Shown here piece by piece: positions 43,521 through 56,263 of a stretch of 64,000 bases of DNA; the stretch's first letter is position 1, and every line of letters begins with the position of its first letter. The stretch comes from Sarcomyxa edulis (Eukaryota; Basidiomycota; Agaricomycetes; Agaricales; Mycenaceae). Location: contig QUOL01000009.1 of the NCBI GenBank assembly GCA_009761415.1, positions 248,001 to 312,000 of the forward strand. Direction: 5' to 3'. The notes beneath the pieces were generated by a model. It was not told the origin of the DNA. It ran no database searches and saw only the letters and a program-made list of their open reading frames with translations. A program made the position numbers and the translations under genes.

Positions 43521-44103
43521 TACGACTGCGATAACGAAGCTAGCATGAAGCTATAGCGCTCTATAGCATCTTATTATAACCATGGCCCTAGCAAACCTCC
43601 GTCCGGTTACTCCTTGGAGACTCTACGATTCGTTGCGACCGTGATTTTGTCCTGCAGATACACGTAAATAACGAACGGACGGATGAACTGTGGATTAAAA
43701 ACAGGTGGTGCGGGGTCGGTCATTGGGAGATAAGTGCCACTCACTGGCAGTCTCATTAGCACTTCATACCGTTCAGTCCTCGGGGCAGCTAACCCGGGGT
43801 GGATCTGGGACGAGGATCATGGCAGTGCTCGCCTAATTAGGTGATGGAATAGCCTAAAAAGGCAAGTATGACGTCATCAATCATCGGACCGATTACTCCA
43901 TACCGCCTAAAAGTCTGAAATTCAACTTCCGAGTTGCAGCATGGCTCTTTCACGATCTGATAGAGCAGCTGAACAGGTGAGTTGAGGTGAGTGGCTCTGA
44001 GTGGCTTTGGATAGGTGTGTGTTGCCAGGTGATTCTTTGAAATAAATTTAGATTCCTTTATGTACCCTACTTTTTTTTTTGCATCCGTGGTACCGACTGG
44101 ATA

Positions 44104-47100
44104 ATGTCTTACCATTGCGCTCCAGCTCCACTCCACCAACAAAGCCAAGGAGATTTGCAACCCTCTTTCTCACCGTCGACTACGACTCCTGACGGTCGCG
44201 GTGCCCAGCGGATTTCCACCGCAGTACGATCCAGTAAGCCCCCCCTTTCATTTCTTTCCCTTGCTTTCCCCCTTCATGTCTCACCATGGCCATGGCCACC
44301 CCTATCATAAAGTGGATAGCAACAGTATCGGAATGACACCACTGACGTCCACCTCTAATCCTGAAACAAACGAATCAAGTCCAATCCCTATTCCAGCTCC
44401 TGTTTCTGTTCTAGACGGCCGACCAGCAGGAGGAACAACACGTACCTCGGGTGCCAAAACACCAAGAAAGGTCCAATGGATAGACGAGTCCTACAAACAA
44501 CAGCTAGCAGCGAGCGATACCCCTACGCGAGCCGATTCTATCCATGCATTGGATGAGCATGGTTTGGATGTGAGTCAAAGTCTACTCTTAGCGTTATTCG
44601 CGTACATAATTCCCGAGTCTTTCATATCAACAATGCTGACTGACGTACAAATTTTGAACCCTGGATGGTGATTAGCCAGATGCTTTCGAGAACTTGACAC
44701 ACGCACTGGAACGGCATCGTTCTGCGTCTCCTCCGCCTGTCCCAAATGCATCTCAAGGGTTTCATCTCCCACCTCAGCCGCAACAGCAACCTCCTCCTAA
44801 AATCGATACGGAGATCTCCCTGCCCAAATCATTACCACAAGCCAGGCTCCAAGACACCCATGCTCATCATCAAACTTCTTCTAGTCTCGCATACCCTCCA
44901 TTGGCACCGTTATCGCAGGAACATTCTCCCGTACTGACAGATTCCCCCGAAACGGCTGGATCGACACCATCTCATTCCTCCATCCCCTCGCCTACGCATG
45001 AAGTACCGGGTGTGTTCATTGATCCGAATGAGAGTGCAGGATTACCTGGGACGAAGGATTTGGAACGGTATTCACGCACGGAGGCTAGCAAGGTCATCAA
45101 GATGCATTCGATGAGGAGGAAGGGCATGGCTGGGTTCATCCGGTTTGGGGATCGAGGTAAGAAACGAGAGAGCAAGGCGAAGGAAGGCAAAGAGAAGGGG
45201 AAAGGCAAGGAGAAAGACAAGGATGGAGTCAAGAGACACGATTTTGCTGGGACTGAGAAGGAGAGATACAGCGGACGAAAAGACGCCGATGGGGACAGTC
45301 TGACTGATATCGAGAATGAGGCTGCGGATATGATGCACAAGAAGAAGGGTAGTTCCGGTGGTGGTGGAGGGCTGTTATCTGCCTTATTAACGCTCTACGA
45401 TCATCAACAGCGGAACAGCGGGAGCGGCAGTGGAAGTCTCAGTGGCGCGTCTACACCTGGTACACCCGGTGGTCGATCGTACATGAGCAGCATCGAAGGC
45501 GACGACTACGATGAAGACGATTCTCTCGACGGACCTCCGGAGAGACCTTGGGTCGAGCCACCAGATAATACCAAGGACCGGGATCGGTTCAGGGAGAAGA
45601 TCCGGGAACGGGATGCCCAAATACGGAATGCACGCCGAGAACGGGAACGTGGCGGGACCGGTGTCGATGAAAAACTCCGGCTTCGGCGAATCTCAACGGC
45701 CTCCAGCGATCTCCAGCTATCCTCCCGGTCGGTATCTGCGCCGGTCTCGCCTTCATCTACAACACCACTCGTACATCCACACACGACGAGTACATCTGCT
45801 GCCGATCCCAATGCAGATACACGCCACAATGCTATCCATACTTTCGCTAATACCGCCGCTAACGCGAATACCAGTATCGGTATCAACTCTTTCCCATTTG
45901 ACCGTGACCCCATATCCCGGGTATCCACTATCGAACCTATACATCGGACAAGCACCTCACTCTCGGCATCGCCGTCTTCTCAACGACTCAATCATCTCAA
46001 ATTCGCACTTCCAAAAATCCCGACGGCTCTACCGCCTCAGACGCGTAACGCAGGAGGGGTGTTCGGGTCGTTGATCGCTAGTACAGGTAATATCACTGGG
46101 GTTGCTGCGCCTATCAGTAGTAGGCTGCAGCCTGATGTTAAGAGACCTGGGTATCATCTATCGAGGTGCGTATTCGTTCACCTACACGTTCAAGGTACTT
46201 TCATAATTGACCTTTCCCGAATTGCACAGATACTCCATCGACGACGTTCCTCGACCCCGACATGGAAAACCCATCAAAAGGCCCAGAAGTCTCCACTTTG
46301 ATAACAACGGCAACGCCGAACCCAACACCGCCTACTCCCTCCCCGGAACCCCATTCAGCTCCTCCCCACCATCCCCCTCACCCAACGTATTCGATGTGAG
46401 CCTCAGCAAGACCCTCACGGGGCTCAGTACCGCTACAGGGAGTAGCAGTATCGACGTCGCTGCAGGTGGAGGACACAAGAAGAAATGGGCGGGTAAAGTG
46501 CTCAAGGATTTCCCGTTTTCTGTTTCTGGGTCCGTGGTGAATTTGGTAGGTGGGAGTAGGAGGAGCAGTCCGATGAATTCTCCGGATCCGTTGGGTCTGG
46601 GACTTGGGAAGTCGCATACGAGGGACTCGTGGATTGATGAAAAGTGGATTTTGGCGCAGAAGAATGAGGAGAAGAGGAGGGAGAAGAGGAGGAAGAGGAA
46701 GAAGGCTGAGGTTTTTGTGAGTGTTCGCTGGTTTTTCGCTTTTGTATTAGATCGAGTGTTGTCCGTGGTCAGTGCTGATTTTTGGCTTTCGATTTAGATT
46801 ACGAGACACGTAGCCGAGATCATACAAAGGCAAGAATTCATCCTGAAGCTCACGCGTGCTATGATGATGTTCGGTGGTATGTCCCTCCTCCCTCCCTACC
46901 CATATATAGCACAAACTAACAACTTCCCTCTCCCAACGATAGCCCCCTCCAACCGTCTGCAAGCCCAAATTCAATCCACTGCCCGCGTCCTCGACATCGA
47001 GCTCAGCTGCATGTACCTGCCGGACGTCATGCTGATCAGTTTCGACGATAGCTCGACTGGGACGAGTAATATCAAGTTCATACGGCAGGGGAGTACGTTG

Positions 47101-48664
47101 GATCTGGGAAAGTTGAATGATGCGTATAGGCTTTATTGGAAGGTACGTAGCGTGCCATCCTCTCATCCCCCGCCTTCTGCTCCCATACCTTGACTTTGAA
47201 TCAACTAACAATCATTCACCCACACAGGTCATCCACGACGACTTATCCGTCTCAGCAGCTTCCACAGAACTCGACAGCCTCATGTGCATGAAGCAATACT
47301 ACAATTTCTGGGAACTGGTCCTCATCGGTGGATTCTGCTCCTCAGCGATTTGTACCGTCAGTTTTGCGGGGAGTTTCATCGATGCCTTGATGGTTTTCCC
47401 GTTGGGTGCGCTGTTGGTCTTCATCCAGCTGGTTAGTGTGAGGAATGAGTTGTATTCGAATGTTTTCGAGTGAGTACATTTGGTTTTGTCGTTGCTGGAT
47501 TTTGAACAAGAATTTTGTTATTTTTAGGATCACTGTCGCGACGCTATTCAGTTTCCTATCAGCTGCACTCGCTTCTAGCGAATGGTTCTGCTATTCCGCA
47601 CTCGCGTCCAGCTCTGTCGTGCTAATCCTTCCTGTAAGCGCCACTCCTCATAATCACCATCCTCCCTCATACCATACTGACCTCACACTTTTCTCTTTTT
47701 CTCACACAGGGCTACATAGTCCTCTGCGGTGCCCTCGAAGTCATGTCCCGAAACATCGTCTCAGGCTCTGTGCGAATGTGCTACGCCGTCGTCTACTCCC
47801 TCTTCCTAGGTTTCGGCCTGGCGATGGGTGCAGAAGCGTATGAGAAGATTACGGGGAAGACGATCATTGGGTCGGATGATTATACGTGTTCTGTGAGTCA
47901 TCATACGGATGGGCCGTGGTATCAAAGGAGTCCGAGTCAGTATTGGGGTGAGTGGTTTGATATATATTTTCTGGTTTGGGACTGCGAACTGATGGGAATT
48001 GGTCTGGTTGTAGCTTTCTTGAGTGTACCGATGTATTCTCTGTTTTTGAGTATGCGACAGCAGGCTCCTTGGAGACGGAAGGAATTGGTCAGTCTTTAGC
48101 TTGATTACTCGTCGTACAAACCTTAACATACCCATTCTTCTTTGCAAACAGGCTCTTCTTGTAGTCATATCCTGCATCGGATGGGTGACGAATCATTTCG
48201 TAGGCAAAAAATTCGTCAATCAGAACGATATCAGTGCTGCTGTTGGGTATGTATAATCTCTGGTTTCTCGGTTCACTGACACTGACACTGGCAATACGTT
48301 ACTTTCAGCGCATTCGCTGTCGGCGTCGTATCGAATGTATATGCAAAGTTCTTCAAAGGCAACGCTTTCGTAGTCATGGTACATATCTATCTACCCTCAT
48401 TCCTCGTACTTGGCTCACTCCTCTCTACAGATAACAGGCATCTTATTCCAACTCCCGTCAGGCCTAGGCAACGGTGGTCTCCTCACCTTCGTAACAGAAC
48501 AAACGAGTGGATCATCATCTTCCGTCTCTTACCTCTCAGGTTTCCAAACTGCATTGCAATTGATCTCGGTGTCTATCGGTTTGACAGTGGGTTTGGGTAT
48601 CTCGTTGGTGGTGGTTCATCCGATTCAGTCGAGGAAGAGGGCTGCGGGTGTTTTCAGTCTATGA
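44104..48664 (+). CDS. PRM10: Prm10-type membrane protein with two ThrE domains
   Basis: Thirteen exons join in phase to 1233 residues. Exons 3 (44676-46165) and 4 (46230-46716) encode most of a long disordered, Ser/Pro-rich and charged N-terminus. The membrane part starts at 46798 with ITRHVAEIIQRQEFILKLTRAMMMFGG, then APSNRLQAQIQSTARVLDIELSCMYLPDVMLISFDD, the signature of DUF1212/ThrE. About ten hydrophobic segments follow, among them WELVLIGGFCSSAICTVSF, ITVATLFSFLSAAL, YIVLCGALEVMSRNIVSGSVRM (second half), VVISCIGWVTNHFV and ALQLISVSIGLTVGLGISLVVV. Yeast Prm10 is a pheromone-regulated membrane protein; bacterial ThrE exports threonine. Transport is inferred. The start at 44104 is one choice; the Met spanning the first intron (44233/44313) is another. 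It ends RKRAAGVFSL. Confidence 0.88.
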
Positions 48665-49345
48665 TCCTTCGTCCCCGTCTGGATACAAATCTACCCCGCA
48701 ACTGGTTTGCGACTTCTGGCCTCAATCGTCTTCGCCGCCGTCACCATCCATCAACAATCATTAATTTTTATGATAGACATACACGCACATATCAAACCAA
48801 CTCACACCATAGCACAACGCATACACATAGAACTCACTCACCCATCTTTCCTCACTTTCTTTGGCTCAATCCTTCCTTCTCCTCATCATCTCAACTCTCT
48901 TGGACAACAATCGCAAATCATCGTGGCTTTCACTTTAGACGCTCCCCAATACCTAGACATTGACATTGAGTTCCCTTAGACAGATTCTCCGGGTCTTATC
49001 ACATTTCTTACCATGTACCATCACAAACCGCATTCCGACCTTTTTTCTACTTAGAGTTCTAGTTATAGAGAGCAGTGTATTTACATCTATATAGATCAAG
49101 CAATTTTCCGGTCACTCGAACATTGGAATGTCTGAAGATTGTCTATTAAAAAATCGCACGATGGCGTCAAGATGGCGTTATGCCAGGGCGATCACGCTCA
49201 CGGTCCTGCCAGTGCCCCTTGTACTTTCTTCCTATGCACCACTCGCCAAGCACACGCTACAGTCACGACATTACAGTACATCCATGCTAGGCTGATCATC
49301 GAACAGGTCATTGATCTTTCATTGATGTTCTTCTCGCTGTTCTGA
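48665..49345. other. Intergenic region
   Basis: 681 bp with the PRM10 3' region. No supported gene. Short plus frames overlap nothing conserved. Confidence 0.5.
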
Positions 49346-50110
49346 ATGAGTCAAGCTCGCGCAGCACCTCGGCGCAGGATCTTCACCGACTCCCTCACCG
49401 ACATGAAAGGATGCTTTGACTTTTTCGCCTATCTCTGCGTCGACCACTATATGGCTGCAGACGGAGGCTTCCGAAACTCGATGCCGAGGATATCGAGCTT
49501 CTCGCAGTTCAGGTGGTGCAGGATCTACTCGCTACTCAACACGAACACCCCAAAAATCTCACACTTTCATACAAAAGGATTCGAAAACGGAGTCAACTGG
49601 AATGGCGCTCAAAGGATCGAGTTCCTCGATGAGCCTGTCGAGTCGAGGGGCTGGCGTACTACCGTGGCAGAGCTCGAGGCTGGATGTCTGATTGACTGGG
49701 GAAAGATCGACATAGAAGTACTAGTCAAAGAAAGATATGCAGGAAAATCATATACTTCTAACAATGGCTACACGGCGGACGTCTCGCAAAGCGCATATTT
49801 CTGCTTTGAGGCCGCGCGTACGGTGACATCGATCTTGCTCCACCTCCGGCTGGCGTCCGCTCGGTCTCCAGCGTCCAAATTCAGGTCCAGATCATTCAAT
49901 GCATTCAAAATTCACGAACACGATAACCCTTGGTTCGAACTCCAGCTTCAATCTGATATCGGCTCGCAAACGACCAGACCGTTGACTATTACCATATGCA
50001 GGAATGTGTATCTATTGTGCCACATGTGCGTTTCCTCATTCTTACGGCGTCGATACCGAGTTGGGCGATCCCAAAATACGACACGATCTACACGTATATT
50101 CCTTCGATAG
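49346..50110 (+). CDS. Unrecognised single-exon protein
   Basis: A continuous frame of 254 codons with an ATG at 49346. I see no known domain. It is moderately basic and rich in Ser/Arg. It contains FDFFAYLCVDHYM, GVNWNGAQRIEFLDEP, GCLIDWGKIDIEVLVKERYAGKSYTS and FCFEAARTVTSILLHLRL. The C-terminal 25 residues are basic (RRRYRVGRSQNTTRSTR) and may in fact lie beyond a missed intron near 50027 (gtgcg). No signal peptide or membrane helix. It lies in the same direction as the next gene, 265 bp upstream. Confidence 0.4.
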   Translation: MSQARAAPRRRIFTDSLTDMKGCFDFFAYLCVDHYMAADGGFRNSMPRISSFSQFRWCRIYSLLNTNTPKISHFHTKGFENGVNWNGAQRIEFLDEPVESRGWRTTVAELEAGCLIDWGKIDIEVLVKERYAGKSYTSNNGYTADVSQSAYFCFEAARTVTSILLHLRLASARSPASKFRSRSFNAFKIHEHDNPWFELQLQSDIGSQTTRPLTITICRNVYLLCHMCVSSFLRRRYRVGRSQNTTRSTRIFLR

Positions 50111-50345
50111 AATCAAGCACGACAAGCATCCCCAAAGACATGCTATAAGAAATCAACTAAAATGGTAGCCTCTGTAAAGTCGATGCACGAACTTTCTGGC
50201 ACGAAGGATTAACAGTCACTGGGCCGTTCTACGAAGTCAAAGCGCAAAGGACGTGCGTCGACGTAGATCGTGGACTGCTTGGTGGCAACATGTACAAAGT
50301 GCCACCGATTCAACAAACAAACAAATTCTGCGCTTGGGCTTCTGT

Positions 50346-50360
50346 GTTTATATATATATA
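50346..50360 (+). promoter_or_regulatory. TATA-like element of the gene at 50376
   Basis: tttatatatatatat lies 20-30 bp before the ATG, so either the leader is very short or the first usable Met is the internal one at 50430. Confidence 0.4.
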
Positions 50361-50375
50361 TGAAGTCGCCCTGCT

Positions 50376-51274
50376 ATGGCACTACCAACGCCTTCATTCA
50401 ACACTTCCACTACCACCAGTGTTTACAACATGATTCCCTCTAGTTTCTGCCCGCTTCGTGTCAGTGGCACCACATTTCTATCTGTGATCAACGGCAACGT
50501 TCACGATGTAACACTCCCACTCATATCCGACACGGTACCTCCTCAAATCGACATCAGCACACTCGATATCGCGCATCTACATCTCCCCATCCTAGGCGTT
50601 GACCTCATCTGCGATTTCAAAATTCGGGAACTTTGCCACGATCTACAGTTTACCAAGCGCGCCAACCTCAATCAACAACCTCACCACTTCGTGTTGCGAT
50701 TTAGATTCGCCGGTTCCTCTCAGATGCCATTCAGCTACCCAGCCATGCACATCGACATGGTCCCTGAAAGTCTGGATATTGAAAATTCCCCAGGCGTGGT
50801 CCGGTTCTTCTCCACAACTCCTCCGCACCCAGTCGGCATCTTGCCACCGAGATCTGTTCTCATGTCTCCCGTCGCGTCTGGTGTGACTGGGAAAAAGATT
50901 CTGGATCTCATCGTCATCAAGAGACTGAATCTCTTTTGGTTTACTTCCTCTCCAATTGAACAGGGCGGATGCCGCCACTGGATCTTCGAGCTTTCGAAGG
51001 AGCTGGAGATTGCTGGGATACTTCGCAAGGACTGGGCCAAAGATGTCCTCGAAAAGTTGAACTATTTCTGGGTTCCTGGACCCGAAGGACGTGGAACGGT
51101 CAAATGCAGGCTTTTGCATCCGAGTCTTGTCGAAGGTATCTTATACAAGAATCGAGACCAGGTGCGAAGCTTCAGTGTATGTTAGCGATCTAGACGTGCT
51201 TATTCGTCGCGACTTTTCCTTAGGTTTCAGCTTCGCGGTCTGGAAACTCTGACGCCCAAGGCTTGGATATTTAA
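50376..51274 (+). CDS. Unrecognised globular fungal protein
   Basis: The main exon runs from the ATG at 50376. Unspliced it ends at 51185 (269 residues). A GT-AG pair, 51162-51224, would instead join DQ to VSASRSGNSDAQGLDI and end at 51274. The sequence looks like one folded domain: QIDISTLDIAHLHLPILGVDLICDF, NQQPHHFVLRFRF, SMHIDMVPESLDIENSPGVV-like segments, KKILDLIVIKRLNLFWFTS, GCRHWIFELSKELEIAGIL and EKLNYFWVPGPEGRGTVKCRL. It resembles an uncharacterised family common in fungi, with a GCRHW motif, but I cannot name it with certainty. No signal peptide or transmembrane segment. The neighbouring gene is unrelated by eye. Confidence 0.6.
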
Positions 51275-52234
51275 ATACGCAGGCGAGTGTCTTCTCCAGT
51301 GACAAGGCGAGTTTCATTATGTCCTTCTGACTGTCACGTACATTGACAATTCTCTTTGACCAGCTGGTTCAACGGTGAGAAGCGAAGACTTGTACCTTTA
51401 ACGCAAGTGTTCGGTGGCGCTCTCCATTACGATTGACAAGGGGTCGTCTGTATATTTATAACGGTCAAATGGTATCTAATGATTTGTATCTCGAACCACT
51501 GGTACCCTCGGAGAGATGCAATCCGATTTCTGTGCGTACTTCGTTTGAGAGCCTTCTTTCGCCGAACAATGAATGGTAAAGCTTCAGTTTTTCGGTGGCT
51601 CATTTACGTTGACCGCTGAAGCATTTTCCTGACTTGTCTATATCAAATTGGCACGAAACATTTATCAACTCTGCGCTGTACAAGCGCTGTATTGAACAAC
51701 GAGGTCCTCTCAAATCCTACTAGTCTCCGAAGTCTTCGAGGTCTCTAAAAGTGGATAGCAATTGGTCAGGGTGGCCTTCGCGTCGAAGCGCGCTTGAGAC
51801 CAATCCATAGGTCGAAATCATCCCCTTCGGCGTACTCTTTGTCCTGAAATTGACAAAAAAGGCTGCGCAATCTAGACTAAATAATCAAAGATTGGAACTG
51901 GGACTGGAACTGGAACGGTAACTATCACTCACCGAAGAGGATCCGCACAATATTGCGCACCCACAGAATGATTGACGGAGAATCACGTGGTGTGGCAGTA
52001 GCGTGTCGCGTCTCGTAACCACTCTGCAGACGACTTATCGAATGGCAAGCATTCTGTCGTGGACGCGTAGCTTGCTCCTAGTAGACAGACCAGTTACAGG
52101 TCTAGTGATCGAGGACGCCGACGAAGTTGCTTGCTGAGTCTTGACTTGATCTTGACGCGCACATAAACCTTGAAGTCTCTGATTCACAACAATTTACCCG
52201 TCCCTAGCTGTATACTTATATGATTTCTGAGTAT
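51275..52234. other. Intergenic region without a supported gene
   Basis: 960 bp between convergent genes. I see no ORF, tRNA or repeat of note; a short ggaactg repeat lies at 51895-51915. Confidence 0.5.
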
Positions 52235-55200
52235 TCATGCAAATATCCCAACGAGTAACACGATCATGATCCATGTAACAGTCATCGACACGTCAGAGCT
52301 CCTGCGAGCAGTCGCACCATTAGTTCCAGGCGTGTTCTCTAGTGGTGAAGTGGGATCAGAAGAAGACGTGGCCAAAGGAATTGCCGATGTCAATGTCGCA
52401 GTGGCGAGGAAGCTTGCCCACGACGCAACTGAAGCGCTGGGAGCGACTAGACTTGAAGCAGTGGTGCCACTTCCATAGAAGATGACTCCACCACCAGACA
52501 AGATATCTCCTTCCAGCGCGGGGTCCTCTCCACCCACCACAGTTGACCCATCTACAAGGCCCGTCGAATTGTCTCCAAGAACAAATTCTCGTAAGAACAC
52601 AAATGCCTGCATGAACAGAGAATAAGGATTAATCCTTGTCTATTATTACAGAGAGCTGATGCACGCACGGCTTGTGGGACGACATGTGGAACAAGATGTC
52701 CAGTTCCCTGGAACAAGACATACGTCAAATTACGCTCTTGATGAACGATACCAGCGAATTTGTGGTTGTCGTCGAACCAAGGTGTCGAGGGTTTCTGCGT
52801 GAACCCCTGAATACCGCCGAACGTCGTATTCTAGGGAAACGCATATCAGAAAACAAGACTTTACAGAATTTTCGACAATATTATCGTACCTGAATTGTGG
52901 CTAGCAAGTTCCGATGAGTATACATGTGAAGTCAGGATCGAAGTAGAAAACGGTGGCATTCTCACTTTGCGTCGATCGGTGGCCAACGAGAGCGTCGTCG
53001 TTACCACTATAGAGGACCATGGCCACGTTATGAGCGCTGGCATTGGCGGCAAGCTCGGAAAAGAAAGCCATGGGCCTATATATCTCATTTGAGTCTCCAT
53101 ACTTCCTCGTCTATGGGATTTGAACTTACTCGACACCTAAGTGAATATACGTGTGATTTGAGAACGAGAATGAACAAGGTGCAGATATGGGTGGCTTACT
53201 CGGATCTCCATATTTACTCGTACGGTTGACTAAAGACGAGAGTCGAGTCCTTCGAAAGAATTTTGACGAACATAGTACATACCTAAGCTGAGAGCATGGG
53301 AATTAAAAGGATATTTGAAGCTGGAAGCCCAATTTTTAGACGTAGGCGCGTGCAAAGCCGTCCTGGTGCGGTTGTCTGTGAATGTGATTGTTCAGGAAAC
53401 GGAAGAAAGTAGAGATAGGATGTATTGACCATTCAAAAATGTACTTGGGCTGTCAGGCGCGTCGGGATTAAGTGCGTCTGGAATGTCAAATGCCTAAATT
53501 GATGAAATCATAATTCAGTACGAGGCGAATGAAGGAAGGGAAGGATACTGACATCGACATCCCCTAGAGCTGTAAGGCCAAAGTAGATAACATCAGTCAA
53601 AGACAACAAAAAGCTGCGATGAACGCACTCCAAGGGAAGGAGAAGTTGGCCGCGTAATCTAGGATTTCATCAAAGAGGAAGCATCCATAAAACGGATCGA
53701 TGGTCCCGTTCGCACGGCCTGCTAAATCACGTTTCCATTCTTGACGCCTGTCTTCTCTAGCTTCTAAATCTCTTGAAGTAAGAACTCCAGGGGCACCGGC
53801 ATCTCGCGCTGTATAACGTTCGGCGATCGAGGCTATCAAGGAGGAAGAGCGAGCCATCGGCTTAGTGTTCAAGGCGTTTAGCAACGAGTCGCCTGCTGGC
53901 ACGCTGAAAAAAGGATTGAAGAGGGTGGGGAAGGTTCCGTTCTGAGGGTAGGTGAGATTTACATCATAGCCACACAGGTGTTCTCTGTCAAGTCGCTTTA
54001 TCGAATCTTCATAGAAACAAGAGAAAGAGTAGAGCTTACTGAGTTTTGAAATAGTCATAGACATCGACATCAAAATTGATGAGTTCCGGATACGTTTCGA
54101 TTGTCTCCAGCTGTTCATGTTATGTCAAATGTAAATCACCTGAGACTATGACGCGAGATTGCGCACGGTAGACATTTCTTCGAACACCGCCTGATTCCCT
54201 ACAGCGCCGTCACCGATAGCAATCTTGCGGAGCTTTACGGGTGGATTCTGGGATGAGAATAGAGCTCTGCTGATGTAAGGCTAGAAATGAGAGCAATTCC
54301 GTTCGTTAACACAACAAAAAGAGTCAGAAGTTCGCCCAGGCCTCACGATAAAAGTCCCAGCATAGCTTTCACCCATGAAGTAGAGTGGCCGAGTAGCTAG
54401 ACTAGGAAATACGAGCACCAGGTTCGAAAGGAATCCCAACTAAGATAGAAAAACAATGAGATTTCGATAGAATGAGCCGATATAGAAATGAATATACAAA
54501 GTCTTCGGCCATCTGATCTTCGTCTACGACTGTACCGCATTCAACAGTCAGCATCGGCTAGGAACAATGATAACCACATACTGTATCCTGTCGAATCTGA
54601 AGTAGCATATCCAGTCCCAACTGCAAGAGCCAAGAATTGGTCCTCCTACGTTAGAATAACGAGAAGCCCAAAGCGCGACGATACCTGGTTGATCCACCCA
54701 GATGGCGTCTGCAAGGTGATTCCAGCTGAAATTATTTTGGACGATCGACAATTCATTCGTGACTTGCAATGGGCCGTTCTGTGAGAAGTCATCGGTGTGG
54801 AATATCGGGTAATGTCCGAGTGATCACCTACTTCCGTCATAAGGCCGAGTATACTCGACGATCCAGGGCTGAAAAGATGATTGAAAGACTTTATTACGGG
54901 AGATTTGTACGTATGAATTCGACTTACCCTCCATTTAACCATATAAGCCACGGCGCATCCTGGTTCTCACCAGCGCGTGCCGTCAGAGATCCATTTGTCG
55001 CCTCGAACCCCCAGAAAAACAACGTATCGTTGGGATGGCCAGGACGATCCACGGGTATGTTTCCAGCGAAATTGCGCGGAAGAGTACCCGTAACGTTTGG
55101 CAGTGGGTCTGTGACCTCGAAATCTAAAGGTCCGAATGTTCAAAAGTTAATGAAGTCCGAGGCAAAGAGATACGATATGGAGACTTGCAGTCCTGCCAGA

Positions 55201-55318
55201 CAGGTCCAAATCCAACCGTTGGAATGCCGGTGTAATTATGGGGAAATGTGTTTGGAATCTTGGTAGTCTGTGCGACTCCAAGTGCGGGTAAACCGAGCAG
55301 AAACAAGAGACAGAGCAT
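52235..55318 (-). CDS. Secreted serine carboxypeptidase (S10), paralog 1
   Basis: A many-intron minus-strand gene. The start at 55318 gives a signal peptide (LCLLFLLGLPALGVAQ); an upstream in-frame Met (55372) would add a non-hydrophobic leader. Peptidase S10 enzymes remove C-terminal residues from peptides at acidic pH, outside the cell or in the vacuole. Visible: VGFGPVWQDC, NDTLFFWGFE, DAPWLIWLNGG, the nucleophile in RPLYFMGESYAGTF (near 54356-54373), the Asp in YSGNDDALVGHRSTQ (near 53000) and the His in FQGTGHLVPHVVPQAV (near 52700). An 11-nt micro-exon (52890-52900) is needed to read TTIQNTTFGG in frame. The C-terminus ends in a Ser/Thr/Ala-rich region and a hydrophobic tail (TVTWIMIVLLVGIFA), suggesting a GPI anchor or membrane tether. 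All active-site residues are intact. Confidence 0.85.
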
Positions 55319-56263
55319 ATTTGCAGCTGTGGGAGCAGCAGTAGCGGGTCTCGGAACGTTGACAGGTATCATATTTATATGCTTACCGGCGAGGAAGCGT
55401 CACGAGATTGAGAAGAGAGTATCATGGATATATATACTTCCAATCCTCGTGCTTCATTCCAAGAATCAAAATCAACTGAGTAAGCTCTGCCAGTGGTGGC
55501 TATCATGCGTCGATAACGCCGTGAAGATTCTATCGAGAAATTTGAATGCTGGCATCATAAGGGTCTCGGATCTATTGGTTAAGCCGATTTAATTCAATTG
55601 GAGCCTTAGGTGAAACGGTCAAGATAAGTTTGACAAGATAGATTTGACAATCGTACCTTAGGATTCCAGTGAGGCTACATACTTCATACGAGCTTATAGT
55701 CTATGTACCGGGAGTACATGATCTTGTACTTGTCATGATCTGGCTAGACCATAATAACGCCACCGGCCTTGGAACAGATCGTGATACAAACCAGCTTTTA
55801 GTCGATTGTGATCATCCGTTGATTCGATCTCGATGAGCTCGACAAGGATCATTCAATGCGTCCCTACTGATATTGGGATACATCGAATATCTGGAGGTAT
55901 ACAACTGATCGTCCACTCGAGAGAAAGCCAGTTCTGCTCCAAGGACTAAGTCGGACCGTAAGGATGTAATGAATGATCACCAGGTGTTGGACTCGGAGTC
56001 TAAATGACTTTCCGGCTTGAAAGAGCGGACATATGGTGGCTCATGTAGATAGCTCTGTGATACTTGGGGCCTACTGAGTGCAATCATAGAAAGGTAGAGG
56101 CTGCAGAAAATTCTGAGGACAGTGAGAACGATTGCGCAGCAAGCTGAACGAGATACCGGACCTTTCCGGCCTGAGTTTCAACAGTCACAAAGGCAATAGC
56201 CTCTAGGCGTAACAAAGATAAGTATCTGGCGCCAAGCCGTCTTCACTGGCACCAATTCGACGC
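55319..56263. other. Spacer between carboxypeptidase paralogs
   Basis: 945 bp holding the promoter of paralog 1 and the 3' end of paralog 2. No supported gene. A plus frame at 55248-55592 is antisense to the signal peptide exon. Confidence 0.5.

Larger units (their letters stand above)
40472..44103. other. 3.6-kb gene-poor region, probably a spliced non-coding or long-leader transcript
   Basis: A TATA box (tataaaag, 40665) begins a pyrimidine-rich stretch. Plausible GT-AG introns follow at about 41513-41580 and 41642-41713, the second inside a 10-codon ORF (ATG at 41620). A 109-codon frame at 41718-42047 lacks any family feature. A (gact)n tract lies at 41166-41200. Diverged repeats fill 42180-43520. 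No conserved protein is seen. Confidence 0.5.
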
